47,442 nucleotides of DNA from JBBARC01 sp040400005. GTDB taxonomy: Bacteria > Pseudomonadota > Alphaproteobacteria > Acetobacterales > Acetobacteraceae. The translations under genes were made by a program, and so were the position numbers. The stretch lies in contig JBBARC010000022.1 of the NCBI GenBank assembly GCA_040400005.1, positions 1 through 47,442 of the forward strand, given 5' to 3'. Every line of letters starts with the position of its first letter. Position 1 is the first letter of the stretch. Below, one piece after another: positions 40,569-47,442 of this stretch. The notes beneath the pieces were generated by a model. That model was not told the origin of the DNA. It did not search any database and worked only from the letters and a program-made list of their open reading frames with translations.

Positions 40569-41495
40569 ATGGCGTTTATTGAAGTTACCGATCTGTCGGT
40601 CGATTTTCCGCTGTACCATGGCAGCGCGCGCAGCCTGAAAAAAACCGTGTTTGCCGCGGCCTCTGGCAGGTTGGGCAAGGATAATCAGCACCGCGTGGTG
40701 GTGCGTGCGTTGCGCGACATTTCGTTCACGCTGAATTCCGGCGATCGGCTGGGGCTGATCGGCCGCAATGGCGCCGGCAAAACCACCTTGTTGCGCACCA
40801 TTGGCGGCATTTACGAACCCACCTTTGGCCGCATTTGTGTTGATGGCAGCATCAACACGTTGCTGGACCCCAATCTGGGCATGAATCCCGATCTAACGGG
40901 ACGCGAAAACATTATGCTGCGCGGCCTGTATTTAGGCTTGCCGCAGGGGCAGATTCGCCAGTTGGAAGAAGACGTGCAGGATTTCGCCGAATTGGGCGAG
41001 TTTTTGGATCTGCCGATCCGCTTTTACAGTTCTGGTATGTTGATCCGTTTGGGCTTTGCGCTGGCAACCTCGATCAGCCCGCAAGTGCTGCTGATGGACG
41101 AATGGTTCATGGCGGGGGACGCGCAGTTTATGTCTAAAGCGCGCGGCCGGCTGGAAAGCATGGTGCGCGGTGCCGAGGTGCTGGTGCTGTCCTCGCATTT
41201 AATGGCGGTGGTAGAAGCTTGGTGCACAAGGGTGATCTGGATGGAACGCGGCCGGGTGATCGCCGATGGGCCGGCCAAAGAGGTGATCAACCAATATCTG
41301 CACGGGCCGCAGCCCGATGAAGATGGCGAGATTAGGCCCAAAGTGCCGCCGGCCAAGATTGAGACGGCGCCTAAAATAGAAATGGCCCCGACGGTTGATC
41401 ACGCCGCCGTGGCGCATGGCGATGTTGAGGAAGAAGCGGTCGAGGCGGTGGAAGCCCTGTGCGCAGTGGCGCCACCGGACGACACTGAAGGATAA
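40569..41495 (+). CDS. ABC transporter ATP-binding protein for polysaccharide export (Wzt-like)
   Basis: A 308-aa ATPase partner of the preceding permease. Walker A G-R-N-G-A-G-K-T-T, the variant signature F-Y-S-S-G-M (typical of Wzt/TagH instead of LSGGQ), Walker B V-L-L-M-D-E-W and the H-loop S-S-H-L. The C-terminal ~50 residues are acidic and repetitive (K-I-E-T-A-P-K-I-E-M-A-P) and too short for a glycan-binding Wzt-C domain. Start ATG 40569 lies 4 bp after the permease stop; the longer open frame runs inside the permease gene and is rejected. No glycosyltransferases are adjacent. Confidence 0.9.
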   Translation: MAFIEVTDLSVDFPLYHGSARSLKKTVFAAASGRLGKDNQHRVVVRALRDISFTLNSGDRLGLIGRNGAGKTTLLRTIGGIYEPTFGRICVDGSINTLLDPNLGMNPDLTGRENIMLRGLYLGLPQGQIRQLEEDVQDFAELGEFLDLPIRFYSSGMLIRLGFALATSISPQVLLMDEWFMAGDAQFMSKARGRLESMVRGAEVLVLSSHLMAVVEAWCTRVIWMERGRVIADGPAKEVINQYLHGPQPDEDGEIRPKVPPAKIETAPKIEMAPTVDHAAVAHGDVEEEAVEAVEALCAVAPPDDTEG

Positions 41496-41500
41496 AAAAG

Positions 41501-41527
41501 TTCCGGCGTGGGCTGCGCCGGAATTTT
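41501..41527 (+). terminator. Intrinsic terminator after the ABC exporter genes
   Basis: TTCCGGCG (41501-41508), 7-nt loop, CGCCGGAA (41516-41523), then TTTT: an 8-bp stem with T-run directly after the wzt-like stop, preceded by A6 so it may work in both directions. Confidence 0.75.
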
Positions 41528-41562
41528 CGGTGTCGCGAATTTAGCGCCGCTTAATGCGCGGA

Positions 41563-41976
41563 TTAGTGAGCTTGGGCGCGATCTAAATCTTCCTCGATGC
41601 GGTCGATCTGGTCATCGGTATAGCCAAAATGATGGGCGATTTCGTGGATCAGCACGCTTGCCACCAAACGGCCGAGGTCTTCATCGGATTCAATCCATTC
41701 CATCAGAATGGGGTCGCGATACAAATACACGGTATCGGGCAACTGGCCGGTTTCATCGCTTCCGCGTTCGGTTAATGGCACGCCGCGGTAAAGGCCGGTG
41801 AGCTCCCACGGGTTATCGATCTCGAGATCGGACAGGGTTTCGGGGTCGGCGATATCTTCTACCATAATGGCGAGATTGCGCACATGATGCGCCAGCGCCG
41901 GTGGCATGGCGGCCAGGGCCGCTTCGGCCAAATGCAGGATATCGTCTTCGCTGGGCGGTGTGGTGTAATGGGTCAT
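41563..41976 (-). CDS. Zincin-like metallopeptidase family protein
   Basis: A 137-aa small protein with the zinc-protease motif H-E-I-A-H-H-F-G at 111-118 followed by Y-T-D-D-Q-I-D, typical of the minimal zincin family (PF06262-like) common in alphaproteobacteria and actinobacteria. Start ATG 41976 (M-T-H-Y-T-T); a longer reading from 41997 is possible. No signal peptide, so cytosolic. Substrate unknown. Divergent from phhB. Confidence 0.85.
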   Translation of the reverse strand: MTHYTTPPSEDDILHLAEAALAAMPPALAHHVRNLAIMVEDIADPETLSDLEIDNPWELTGLYRGVPLTERGSDETGQLPDTVYLYRDPILMEWIESDEDLGRLVASVLIHEIAHHFGYTDDQIDRIEEDLDRAQAH

Positions 41977-42012
41977 AGGCCATGATAGCACAAACATCTG
42001 GGGTTCTGGGAA

Positions 42013-42303
42013 ATGATTGAAAAACTTGATCGTGCTGAGATCGCGCAGGCTTTGGTGGATTTGCCGGCGTGGTCAAAAGCCGCCGGGCGTGACGCGATCG
42101 AGCGCCATTGGCAATTCGCCGATTTCAGTGCGGCGTTTGGGTTTATGGCGCGGGTAGCGCTGCTGGCGGAACAGCAGGATCACCATCCGGAGTGGCGTAA
42201 TGTGTATAACAAGGTGCACGTTGTGCTGAGCACCCATGACGCCGGCGGGTTGTCGGCGCGCGATGTCAAACTGGCGCGGGCGATTGATGCGCTGGGCGAT
42301 TAA
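42013..42303 (+). CDS. phhB: 4a-hydroxytetrahydrobiopterin dehydratase
   Basis: A 96-aa pterin-4a-carbinolamine dehydratase that regenerates the pterin cofactor for phenylalanine hydroxylase. Active-site histidines are in E-Q-Q-D-H-H-P-E-W and V-V-L-S-T-H-D-A-G-G-L-S-A-R-D. Length is standard. It is the functional partner of phhA at 21308 but lies 20 kb away and unlinked to its regulator; the next gene's ATG overlaps its stop by one base. Confidence 0.95.
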   Translation: MIEKLDRAEIAQALVDLPAWSKAAGRDAIERHWQFADFSAAFGFMARVALLAEQQDHHPEWRNVYNKVHVVLSTHDAGGLSARDVKLARAIDALGD

Positions 42304-42707
42304 TGGTGTTTCAATCCCCAACCGGCCTTGAGCAAAATAAAAAAGTCCAGGCGGTGCAGGCTGCAATAATGATCGCGCTCGTGTGTGGATTCTTTATTTA
42401 CACAAGATTCAATATCCCACGTGAGGGCATTGCCGATGGCGTTTATCGCAACGGGTGCTGTAGAGATATTGCCATAAAGGGCGAGCACATATCTCAAGGA
42501 AGCAAGACTCTTGCCCTAAAGGTGCTGAACATGAAATTTGGCCTTACTGGATATGTGAACGGGCGGTTCACTAGTGAAGGTATGCAGGAATCCGATGAGG
42601 CAACCGCGATAAGCTTCTTCAATGAAGGCGGAAAGCGCGCGCTTACTCTACCTATAGATCGACGTGATTATACCTTTAGAAGCGCCGAAAGCTCGACCGA
42701 AAGATAA
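42303..42707 (+). CDS. Hypothetical single-pass membrane protein
   Basis: A 134-aa protein of unrecognised family, started by an ATG that overlaps the phhB stop (TAATG). An N-terminal cytoplasmic stretch is followed by one TM helix (A-A-I-M-I-A-L-V-C-G-F-F-I-Y, about 20-34) and a small polar domain containing G-C-C-R-D-I-A. Codon use is more AT-rich than neighbours, hinting at recent arrival. Function unknown. Translationally coupled to phhB but no evidence of a shared role. Confidence 0.6.
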   Translation: MVFQSPTGLEQNKKVQAVQAAIMIALVCGFFIYTRFNIPREGIADGVYRNGCCRDIAIKGEHISQGSKTLALKVLNMKFGLTGYVNGRFTSEGMQESDEATAISFFNEGGKRALTLPIDRRDYTFRSAESSTER

Positions 42708-42781
42708 AGGCATCCCCTCTTGGGAGGCTGCAAATTGATGGGTTGCTGGGGTAGGGGTATTTCCCCCCAAACACATGATTT

Positions 42782-43306
42782 TTAGTCAGCAACAATTAAT
42801 CGCTCAATCGGATCCCACACATACGCCACCTGCGCCACGCTCACCCCACCGACAAACGTGCTGCCATGGCGCCGCGCAACCCCGCCAATGTGATCATAGA
42901 AAAACCGGCTCGGGTTATCGCGCAGCACCCACAAAAACACCGAGGTGCAGCCGCCCGTGGCCAAAGCCGTTGCACACGCCGATAGCAACTGCCGCCCCAA
43001 CCCGCGTTCGCGAAAATCATCGAGCACATAAAGGGTTTCTATTTCGCCATCGGCCAAGCCAGGCTTGCGCGCGGGGCCGGCAGTGGCAAACCCGACAATC
43101 CCCGGCGTGCCGCTGGTTTGGCTCGCCACCCGCACAATAGCACCGGCGCCAATCGCCATGGCATAAGCAGCCCCCAGCCGCCTCGCCGACAGGTTTTGCA
43201 AATAGTGATCGGGTAAAATACCCGGATACGCATTGCGAAAACCCGCCACATGCACAGCCCCTATCGCCTCAGCATCACCGGGCAGGGCCGCACGAATGCG
43301 GATCAA
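42782..43306 (-). CDS. GNAT-family N-acetyltransferase
   Basis: A 174-aa acetyltransferase with the acetyl-CoA motif A region I-E-T-L-Y-V-L-D-D-F-R-E-R-G-L-G-R-Q-L-L (R/Q-x-x-G-x-G/A type) and N-terminal I-R-A-A-L-P-G-D-A-E-A-I. C-terminal F-Y-D-H-I-G-G is typical. ATG overlaps the upstream RNA methyltransferase stop by 4 bp. Substrate unknown; it could acetylate a ribosomal protein or a small amine. Confidence 0.88.
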   Translation of the reverse strand: MIRIRAALPGDAEAIGAVHVAGFRNAYPGILPDHYLQNLSARRLGAAYAMAIGAGAIVRVASQTSGTPGIVGFATAGPARKPGLADGEIETLYVLDDFRERGLGRQLLSACATALATGGCTSVFLWVLRDNPSRFFYDHIGGVARRHGSTFVGGVSVAQVAYVWDPIERLIVAD

Positions 43307-44601
43307 GCCGCCGCGCGCACCAGAACCGCGCCAAAAAAGCCATCGGTGCCATGCTGGCGTGGGGTTAGCGAAAGATATGGGCCGGCGCCAATGGCGGCGC
43401 GCGGTACTGTTGCAATATCGGCTGCCGGCATCACCGAAAAATCGGCATTATTGGCCAAAAATTTTTCAATCTGGTCGGCGTTTTCTTCGGCCAGCAACGA
43501 ACACGTGGCGTAAATCATCCGCCCGCCAGGCTTTACAAACCCCGCCGCCGTTTGGATAATTTTCGCTTGTTTTTCGCGCAATTCGGAAAGATCGGTGGGC
43601 GTAATCCGCAACCGCGCATCGGGGTTGCGGCGCCACGTGCCAGTGCCGGTGCACGGCGCATCCACCAGCACCCGATCAAATGTTTTGGCACGCCGCTTGG
43701 CCCATTTATCGCCAGATTCGGTCAAATGCCGTTCGACATTATGCACGCCGGCACGGCGTAAACGGCGCACCGCCCCTTCCAGCCGCGGGGCCGATACGTC
43801 GGCCGCAACAATCTGGCCTTTGTTGTCCATCATCATTGCCAACGCCAAGGTTTTGCCGCCGGCACCGGCACACCAATCCAGCACCCGCATACCCGGCGCC
43901 ACATCGCACAGCAGCGCCACCAACTGGCTGCCCTCATCCTGAATTTCCACCAGCCCGGCCTGAAACGCCGGCCCCGTGGTTACTGCCCGGCGTTCGGGGA
44001 TGCGCAAGCCAAACGGCGAAAGTGTCGTGTTCTCAGCCGCAATCCCCTCGCCACCCAGCACCGCCCGGGCCTGTTCGCGCGTGGTTTTCAGCAGATTAAC
44101 CCGCAAATCCAACGGCGCCGGTTCACCCAACACCGCCATTTCGGCCATCAAACTATCGCCAAAGCGCTTTACAAAATACGGAAAAATCCATTCCGGCACT
44201 TCCGCGCGAATAAAATCGGGCATGTCGGGGTGATCGAAATTGCGGCCTTCCAGCTTGCGCAAAGCGGCACGTTCCACATCAATCAGCGGCTCCGGGCCAA
44301 ACTGCCCACCAGAAAACGCTTGATCTACACCAGTGAATTGCCAACCCTCTAGCATTAACGATGCCGCCGTTAACAACCGCGGTGTCGCCCCCGCCCCCAC
44401 CCGCGCCAGCCACCAGGTGATACGAAACCGCGCCCGCAAAACCTTCCAGGCCCGATCAGATACTGCCCGCCGATCGCCCGAGCCAATATACCGCCGCGCC
44501 CGGAAATAATCATTAGCACTGGCATCAGCCGGCCGCCGCGGTGATGCCTCCACCGTCGCCAATAAATCAATAGCGCCAGAAAGCCGCGCAGATGGTGTCA
44601 T
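43303..44601 (-). CDS. RsmB/NOP2/Sun-family RNA (cytosine-5) methyltransferase
   Basis: A 432-aa SAM-dependent rRNA methyltransferase. The SAM motif L-D-W-C-A-G-A-G-G-K-T-L-A-L-A is present, with the paired cysteines of this family: V-D-A-P-C-T-G-T-G-T-W-R-R-N-P-D and A-T-C-S-L-L-A-E-E-N. The N-terminal ~130 residues are helical, as in RsmB-type proteins. Probably makes m5C in 16S rRNA (m5C967-like), but the exact base is not certain. First of a two-gene unit with the GNAT gene. Confidence 0.92.
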   Translation of the reverse strand: MTPSARLSGAIDLLATVEASPRRPADASANDYFRARRYIGSGDRRAVSDRAWKVLRARFRITWWLARVGAGATPRLLTAASLMLEGWQFTGVDQAFSGGQFGPEPLIDVERAALRKLEGRNFDHPDMPDFIRAEVPEWIFPYFVKRFGDSLMAEMAVLGEPAPLDLRVNLLKTTREQARAVLGGEGIAAENTTLSPFGLRIPERRAVTTGPAFQAGLVEIQDEGSQLVALLCDVAPGMRVLDWCAGAGGKTLALAMMMDNKGQIVAADVSAPRLEGAVRRLRRAGVHNVERHLTESGDKWAKRRAKTFDRVLVDAPCTGTGTWRRNPDARLRITPTDLSELREKQAKIIQTAAGFVKPGGRMIYATCSLLAEENADQIEKFLANNADFSVMPAADIATVPRAAIGAGPYLSLTPRQHGTDGFFGAVLVRAAA

Positions 44602-44631
44602 AGCCCGGCTACCTTTGTGGGTTGAATGAGG

Positions 44632-44792
44632 CGAGGGTAAGGGAAGGAAGTATCTTCTTTTTCTGAAGAAAAAGAAGCAAAAAGACTTTTATGAATATGG
44701 GTTCGGAGAACTCGGTGGCGGCGTTGCCCCAGGCCTAGCATAGTAAAAGTCTTTTGCTTCTTTTCTTCAGAAAAGAAGTTTCTTACCTTCAC
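44632..44792. repeat. Dispersed nested palindromic repeat, copy C
   Basis: Most symmetrical copy: left hairpin CTTCTTTTTC-TGAA-GAAAAAGAAG and CAAAAAGACTTTT, right AAAAGTCTTTTG and a matching hairpin, outer GGGTAAGG / CTTACCTTC. Core GGGTTCGGAGAACTCGG..GTTGCCCCAGGCCTAG is shared with copy D (reversed) and partly with copy A. Lies between the methyltransferase start and the guaB stop. Confidence 0.9.
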
Positions 44793-44796
44793 GTCC

Positions 44797-46287
44797 CTAC
44801 TCCTGCCGATAATTAGGTGCCTCACGCGTAATGGCCACATCGTGCACGTGGCTTTCGCGCAAGCCTGATCCGGTGATGCGGCGAAACTGTGCGCGTGCTT
44901 GTAGGTCGGCGATGGTGGCACTGCCGGTGTAGCCCATGCCGGCGCGTAGCCCGCCGACCAGCTGATGCACCACGGCGGCCATGGATCCTTTGTAGGCGAC
45001 GCGGCCTTCCACCCCTTCGGGCACCAGTTTCAGTGTGTCTTTGATATCTTGCTGAAAGTAGCGATCGGCCGAGCCGCGCGCCATGGCGGCGATGCTGCCC
45101 ATGCCGCGATAGGATTTGTAGCTGCGGCCTTGGTACAAAAACACTTCGCCGGGGGCTTCTTCGGTGCCGGCCAGCAAACTACCGATCATTACGGAGTCGG
45201 CGCCAGCACCTATCGCTTTAACAATGTCGCCGGATGTGCGCACGCCGCCATCGGCAATGGCTGGCACACCGCGGGCGTGGCAGGCGGCGGCGGTTTCCAT
45301 CACCGCCGAAAATTGCGGCACGCCGACGCCTGCCACCACCCGCGTAGTGCAAATGCTGCCAGGGCCAATGCCGATTTTGATGCCATCGGCACCAGCATCG
45401 ATCAAGGCTATGGCACCTTCTGGGGTTGCCACATTGCCGGCAATCACCTGCACGGAATTCGATAAAGTTTTGATCCACGCTACCTGGGCCAGCACGCCCG
45501 ATGAATGGCCGTGCGCGGTATCCACCACCAGCACATCAACACCGGCATCGATCAAGGCCTGCGCACGGGCTTTGCCATCATCACCGACGCCGGTTGCGGC
45601 CGCCACGCGCAGGCGGCCGAGTTCGTCTTTATTCGCTAAAGGATGCGCCTGGGCTTTATCCATATCTTTCACCGTGATCAGCCCCACGCAGCGATAGGCA
45701 TCATCCACCACCAGCAGTTTTTCAATACGGTGGCGATGCAGCAAGCGCCGGGCTTCTTCCGGGCCGGGGTTGCCGGTAACCGTGATCAGGTTTTCCCGCG
45801 TCATCAATTCGCGCACTTTAACGCTGGGGTCGTTGGCAAAGCGTACATCGCGGTTGGTGAGAATGCCCACCAGCTTGCCATCGTGTTCCACCACGGGAAA
45901 ACCACTGATGCGGTTGGCCGCCATCAACGCGCGTGCATCGGCAAGGGTTTTATCGGGGTGGATGGTTAGCGGATTAACCACCATGCCGCTTTCGAATTTT
46001 TTCACCGCTCGCACCTGGTCAACCTGTTCGTCGATGGTCAGGTTTTTATGAATAACCCCAATGCCGCCGGCCTGGGCCATGGCGATCGCCATCGCCCCTT
46101 CGGTGACCGTATCCATCGCCGCCGACACCAGGGGAATGTTCAGGGTGATGCCACGGGTAAGGCGCGATGTGGTTTGGGTGGCGTTAGGCAGCACCTGCGA
46201 ATAAGCGGGCACCACCAGCACGTCGTCGAAGGCCAACGCCTCGGCGATGGGTGGGCGGGAGATGTTTGGGTAGTCGGGATGTGCCAT
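44797..46287 (-). CDS. guaB: Inosine-5'-monophosphate dehydrogenase
   Basis: A 496-aa IMPDH, the committed step of GMP synthesis (IMP to XMP with NAD+). Start ATG 46287 (M-A-H-P-D-Y-P-N-I); upstream in-frame residues are not family-like. Two CBS domains lie between the barrel halves (about 95-205). Catalytic loop G-P-G-S-I-C-T-T-R, phosphate-binding G-A-D-S-V-M-I-G-S-L-L-A-G-T-E, and flap G-M-G-S-I-A-A-M. Full length and canonical. Confidence 0.96.
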   Translation of the reverse strand: MAHPDYPNISRPPIAEALAFDDVLVVPAYSQVLPNATQTTSRLTRGITLNIPLVSAAMDTVTEGAMAIAMAQAGGIGVIHKNLTIDEQVDQVRAVKKFESGMVVNPLTIHPDKTLADARALMAANRISGFPVVEHDGKLVGILTNRDVRFANDPSVKVRELMTRENLITVTGNPGPEEARRLLHRHRIEKLLVVDDAYRCVGLITVKDMDKAQAHPLANKDELGRLRVAAATGVGDDGKARAQALIDAGVDVLVVDTAHGHSSGVLAQVAWIKTLSNSVQVIAGNVATPEGAIALIDAGADGIKIGIGPGSICTTRVVAGVGVPQFSAVMETAAACHARGVPAIADGGVRTSGDIVKAIGAGADSVMIGSLLAGTEEAPGEVFLYQGRSYKSYRGMGSIAAMARGSADRYFQQDIKDTLKLVPEGVEGRVAYKGSMAAVVHQLVGGLRAGMGYTGSATIADLQARAQFRRITGSGLRESHVHDVAITREAPNYRQE

Positions 46288-46392
46288 GGCGCGCGGAAAC
46301 CTTAAGCCTTGGCGGCTTGACATAGCCTTAGGGGGGGGCTTGCGCAAGGAACGGCAGGGCTGCGTGGGGATCGGCCAACGCCGCCCGGCGGA

Positions 46393-47268
46393 TTACGCCA
46401 AAAACGGCTCAATTTCGGCCATAAACGCATCCAGCCGGTCATGATGCACCCAATGCCCGGCCCCCTCCAAACTCACCACCCGCGCGGTGGGGAAGTGGGC
46501 CGCACGGCCGTCCTCCAGCGGGTTTGATGCCCAGCTTTCGCGCCCATACACCAGTAAAGTGGGGCAGGTAATCCGCCCCCACAGGGCGCGTTCATGCTCG
46601 GGCGCCATATCGAACGGCGGCCAGGCGCGGATGTAGTTATCGAATTTCCACGAAAAACTGCCATCCTCGTTTTGCCGCACGCCGTGGCGGGTTAAATGCC
46701 AGGCTTGGGCTTCCGATAAATGCGCGTTTTCCTCACGCATGCGGCCGAACGCCTCATCAATCGTGGCGTAGCGCCGCGGCAGGCGGGCCGATAAGCCCCG
46801 CACTTGGGTGATCCACGCATCTAATCGCTGATCTATCGGTATAGCCGCACGCTTGGCTTCCTGCGCCGGCGAGGCGCCCAGGCCTTCAATCGCCACCAGC
46901 TTACAAACTTTCTCCGGGTAGACGCCGGCAAACCGCAGCGCAATGTTGCCACCCATGGAATGCGCCACCAGCCGCACCGGCGCTTCCACCTGCTGGTGGA
47001 TCAGCTGCGCCAAATCGTAAATGTATCCGGCCTGGCCATAATCACCGCAATCCGACCATGCGCTGTCGCCATGCCCGCGCAAATCCGGCGCGATCACATG
47101 GTATTTCTCCGCAAGCCTGGCCGCCACCCAATCCCAGTTGCGGCAATGATCCCGCGCCCCATGCACCAGCACCACCGGCGGCGCCCCCTTATTGCCCCAA
47201 TCCACATAATGCAGCCGCAAACGCTGCGAAATAAAACTGCGGGAGATGGGTTGCGCTGGTTTGGTCAT
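46393..47268 (-). CDS. Alpha/beta hydrolase
   Basis: A 291-aa cytosolic alpha/beta-hydrolase. Nucleophile elbow A-H-S104-M-G-G-N, oxyanion H-G-A-R-D-H near 36-41, catalytic His272 in G-A-G-H-W-V-H-H. The acid residue is probably in L-L-V-Y-G-R-E-S-W-A-S-N-P, where Glu replaces the more usual Asp. Substrate unknown (ester, epoxide or haloalkane possible by fold alone). Confidence 0.88.
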   Translation of the reverse strand: MTKPAQPISRSFISQRLRLHYVDWGNKGAPPVVLVHGARDHCRNWDWVAARLAEKYHVIAPDLRGHGDSAWSDCGDYGQAGYIYDLAQLIHQQVEAPVRLVAHSMGGNIALRFAGVYPEKVCKLVAIEGLGASPAQEAKRAAIPIDQRLDAWITQVRGLSARLPRRYATIDEAFGRMREENAHLSEAQAWHLTRHGVRQNEDGSFSWKFDNYIRAWPPFDMAPEHERALWGRITCPTLLVYGRESWASNPLEDGRAAHFPTARVVSLEGAGHWVHHDRLDAFMAEIEPFLA

Positions 47269-47281
47269 TGAGGCCCTGGCT

Positions 47282-47419
47282 GAGAGGAAGGTTAAGAGTC
47301 TTCTTTTCTGAAGAAAATAAGCAAAAGACTTTTATGACGCTGGGCCTGGGGCTTCCCTGCCACCGAGACTTCCGAACCCAAATTTATAAAAGTCTTTTTG
47401 CTTCTTTTTCGTAACTCCC
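47282..47419. repeat. Dispersed nested palindromic repeat, copy D (decayed right hairpin)
   Basis: Left arm CTTCTTTTCTGAAGAAAATAAGCAAAAGACTTTT-like; right AAAAGTCTTTTTGCTTCTTTTTC then diverges (GTAACTCCC) so the right hairpin is incomplete. Its core is the reverse complement of copy C's core, showing the element inserts in either orientation. The window ends 23 bp later. Confidence 0.8.
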
Positions 47420-47442
47420 AAGCCCCCTGGGCCAGCAGGACC

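Overview
The window is a 47.4-kb chromosomal segment of a GC-rich alphaproteobacterium. The gene content (gatCAB, tRNA-Trp-secE-nusG, class III alcohol dehydrogenase, CysQ, RuvX) fits Alphaproteobacteria. The recurring palindromic 'CTTCTTTTTCTTCAGAAAAAGAAG'-type intergenic repeats remind me of Acetobacteraceae (Rhodospirillales), but that family-level assignment is a recollection of style, not a computed result. Housekeeping genes dominate and no phage, transposase, plasmid or CRISPR signature is visible.

Layout. 1-2.7 kb: the 5' end of a secreted GloVer-repeat protein, a small photoactive-yellow-protein-like PAS protein, a dispersed repeat and a two-helix RCK potassium channel. 2.7-10.4 kb: a membrane-anchored coiled-coil protein, an enoyl-CoA hydratase-family protein, Sua5/TsaC and CysQ, two tandem M17 aminopeptidases, HolC, and glutathione-dependent formaldehyde dehydrogenase. 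10.4-15.2 kb: a membrane diguanylate cyclase, a translationally coupled pair (FAD-linked 2-hydroxyacid dehydrogenase and ThDP enzyme) and a decayed gene carrying one in-frame amber stop. 15.5-20.7 kb: tRNA-Ser, gatCAB, a large nested inverted repeat, ruvX and an unrecognised 307-aa protein. 20.7-25.4 kb: an Lrp-type regulator divergent from a phenylalanine/tyrosine catabolic operon (phhA, hppD, a VOC protein, fahA). The pterin-recycling partner phhB lies 20 kb away at 42.0 kb, and hmgA and maiA are not in the window.

25.4-30.1 kb: a DsbD/ScsB-like thiol-disulfide transporter divergent from helicase HrpB. 30.2-36.1 kb: a tight five-gene envelope operon (COG3014-like TPR lipoprotein, YcfL/DUF1425 lipoprotein, LpoB-like lipoprotein, a secreted 445-aa protein, and a FlgT/CsgG-like protein), followed by a secreted hypothetical. 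Each product has an export signal, so I read this as an uncharacterised outer-envelope assembly; it is the best candidate here for an undescribed system. 36.1-38.3 kb: a hypothetical gene, tRNA-Gly, then tRNA-Trp-secE-nusG, which unusually is not followed by rplK. 38.3-41.5 kb: a lytic transglycosylase lipoprotein with a SPOR-like C-terminus and a Wzm/Wzt-type polysaccharide ABC exporter. 41.5-47.4 kb: a zincin-like metalloprotease, phhB, a small membrane protein, a GNAT enzyme, an RNA m5C methyltransferase, guaB and an alpha/beta hydrolase.

Two non-coding themes recur. A ~160-bp nested palindromic repeat occurs four times, always between genes and once inside the phhA-hppD operon. Short 15-18-bp tandem repeats in about three copies occur repeatedly, and in two cases they duplicate the last codons and stop codon of a gene.
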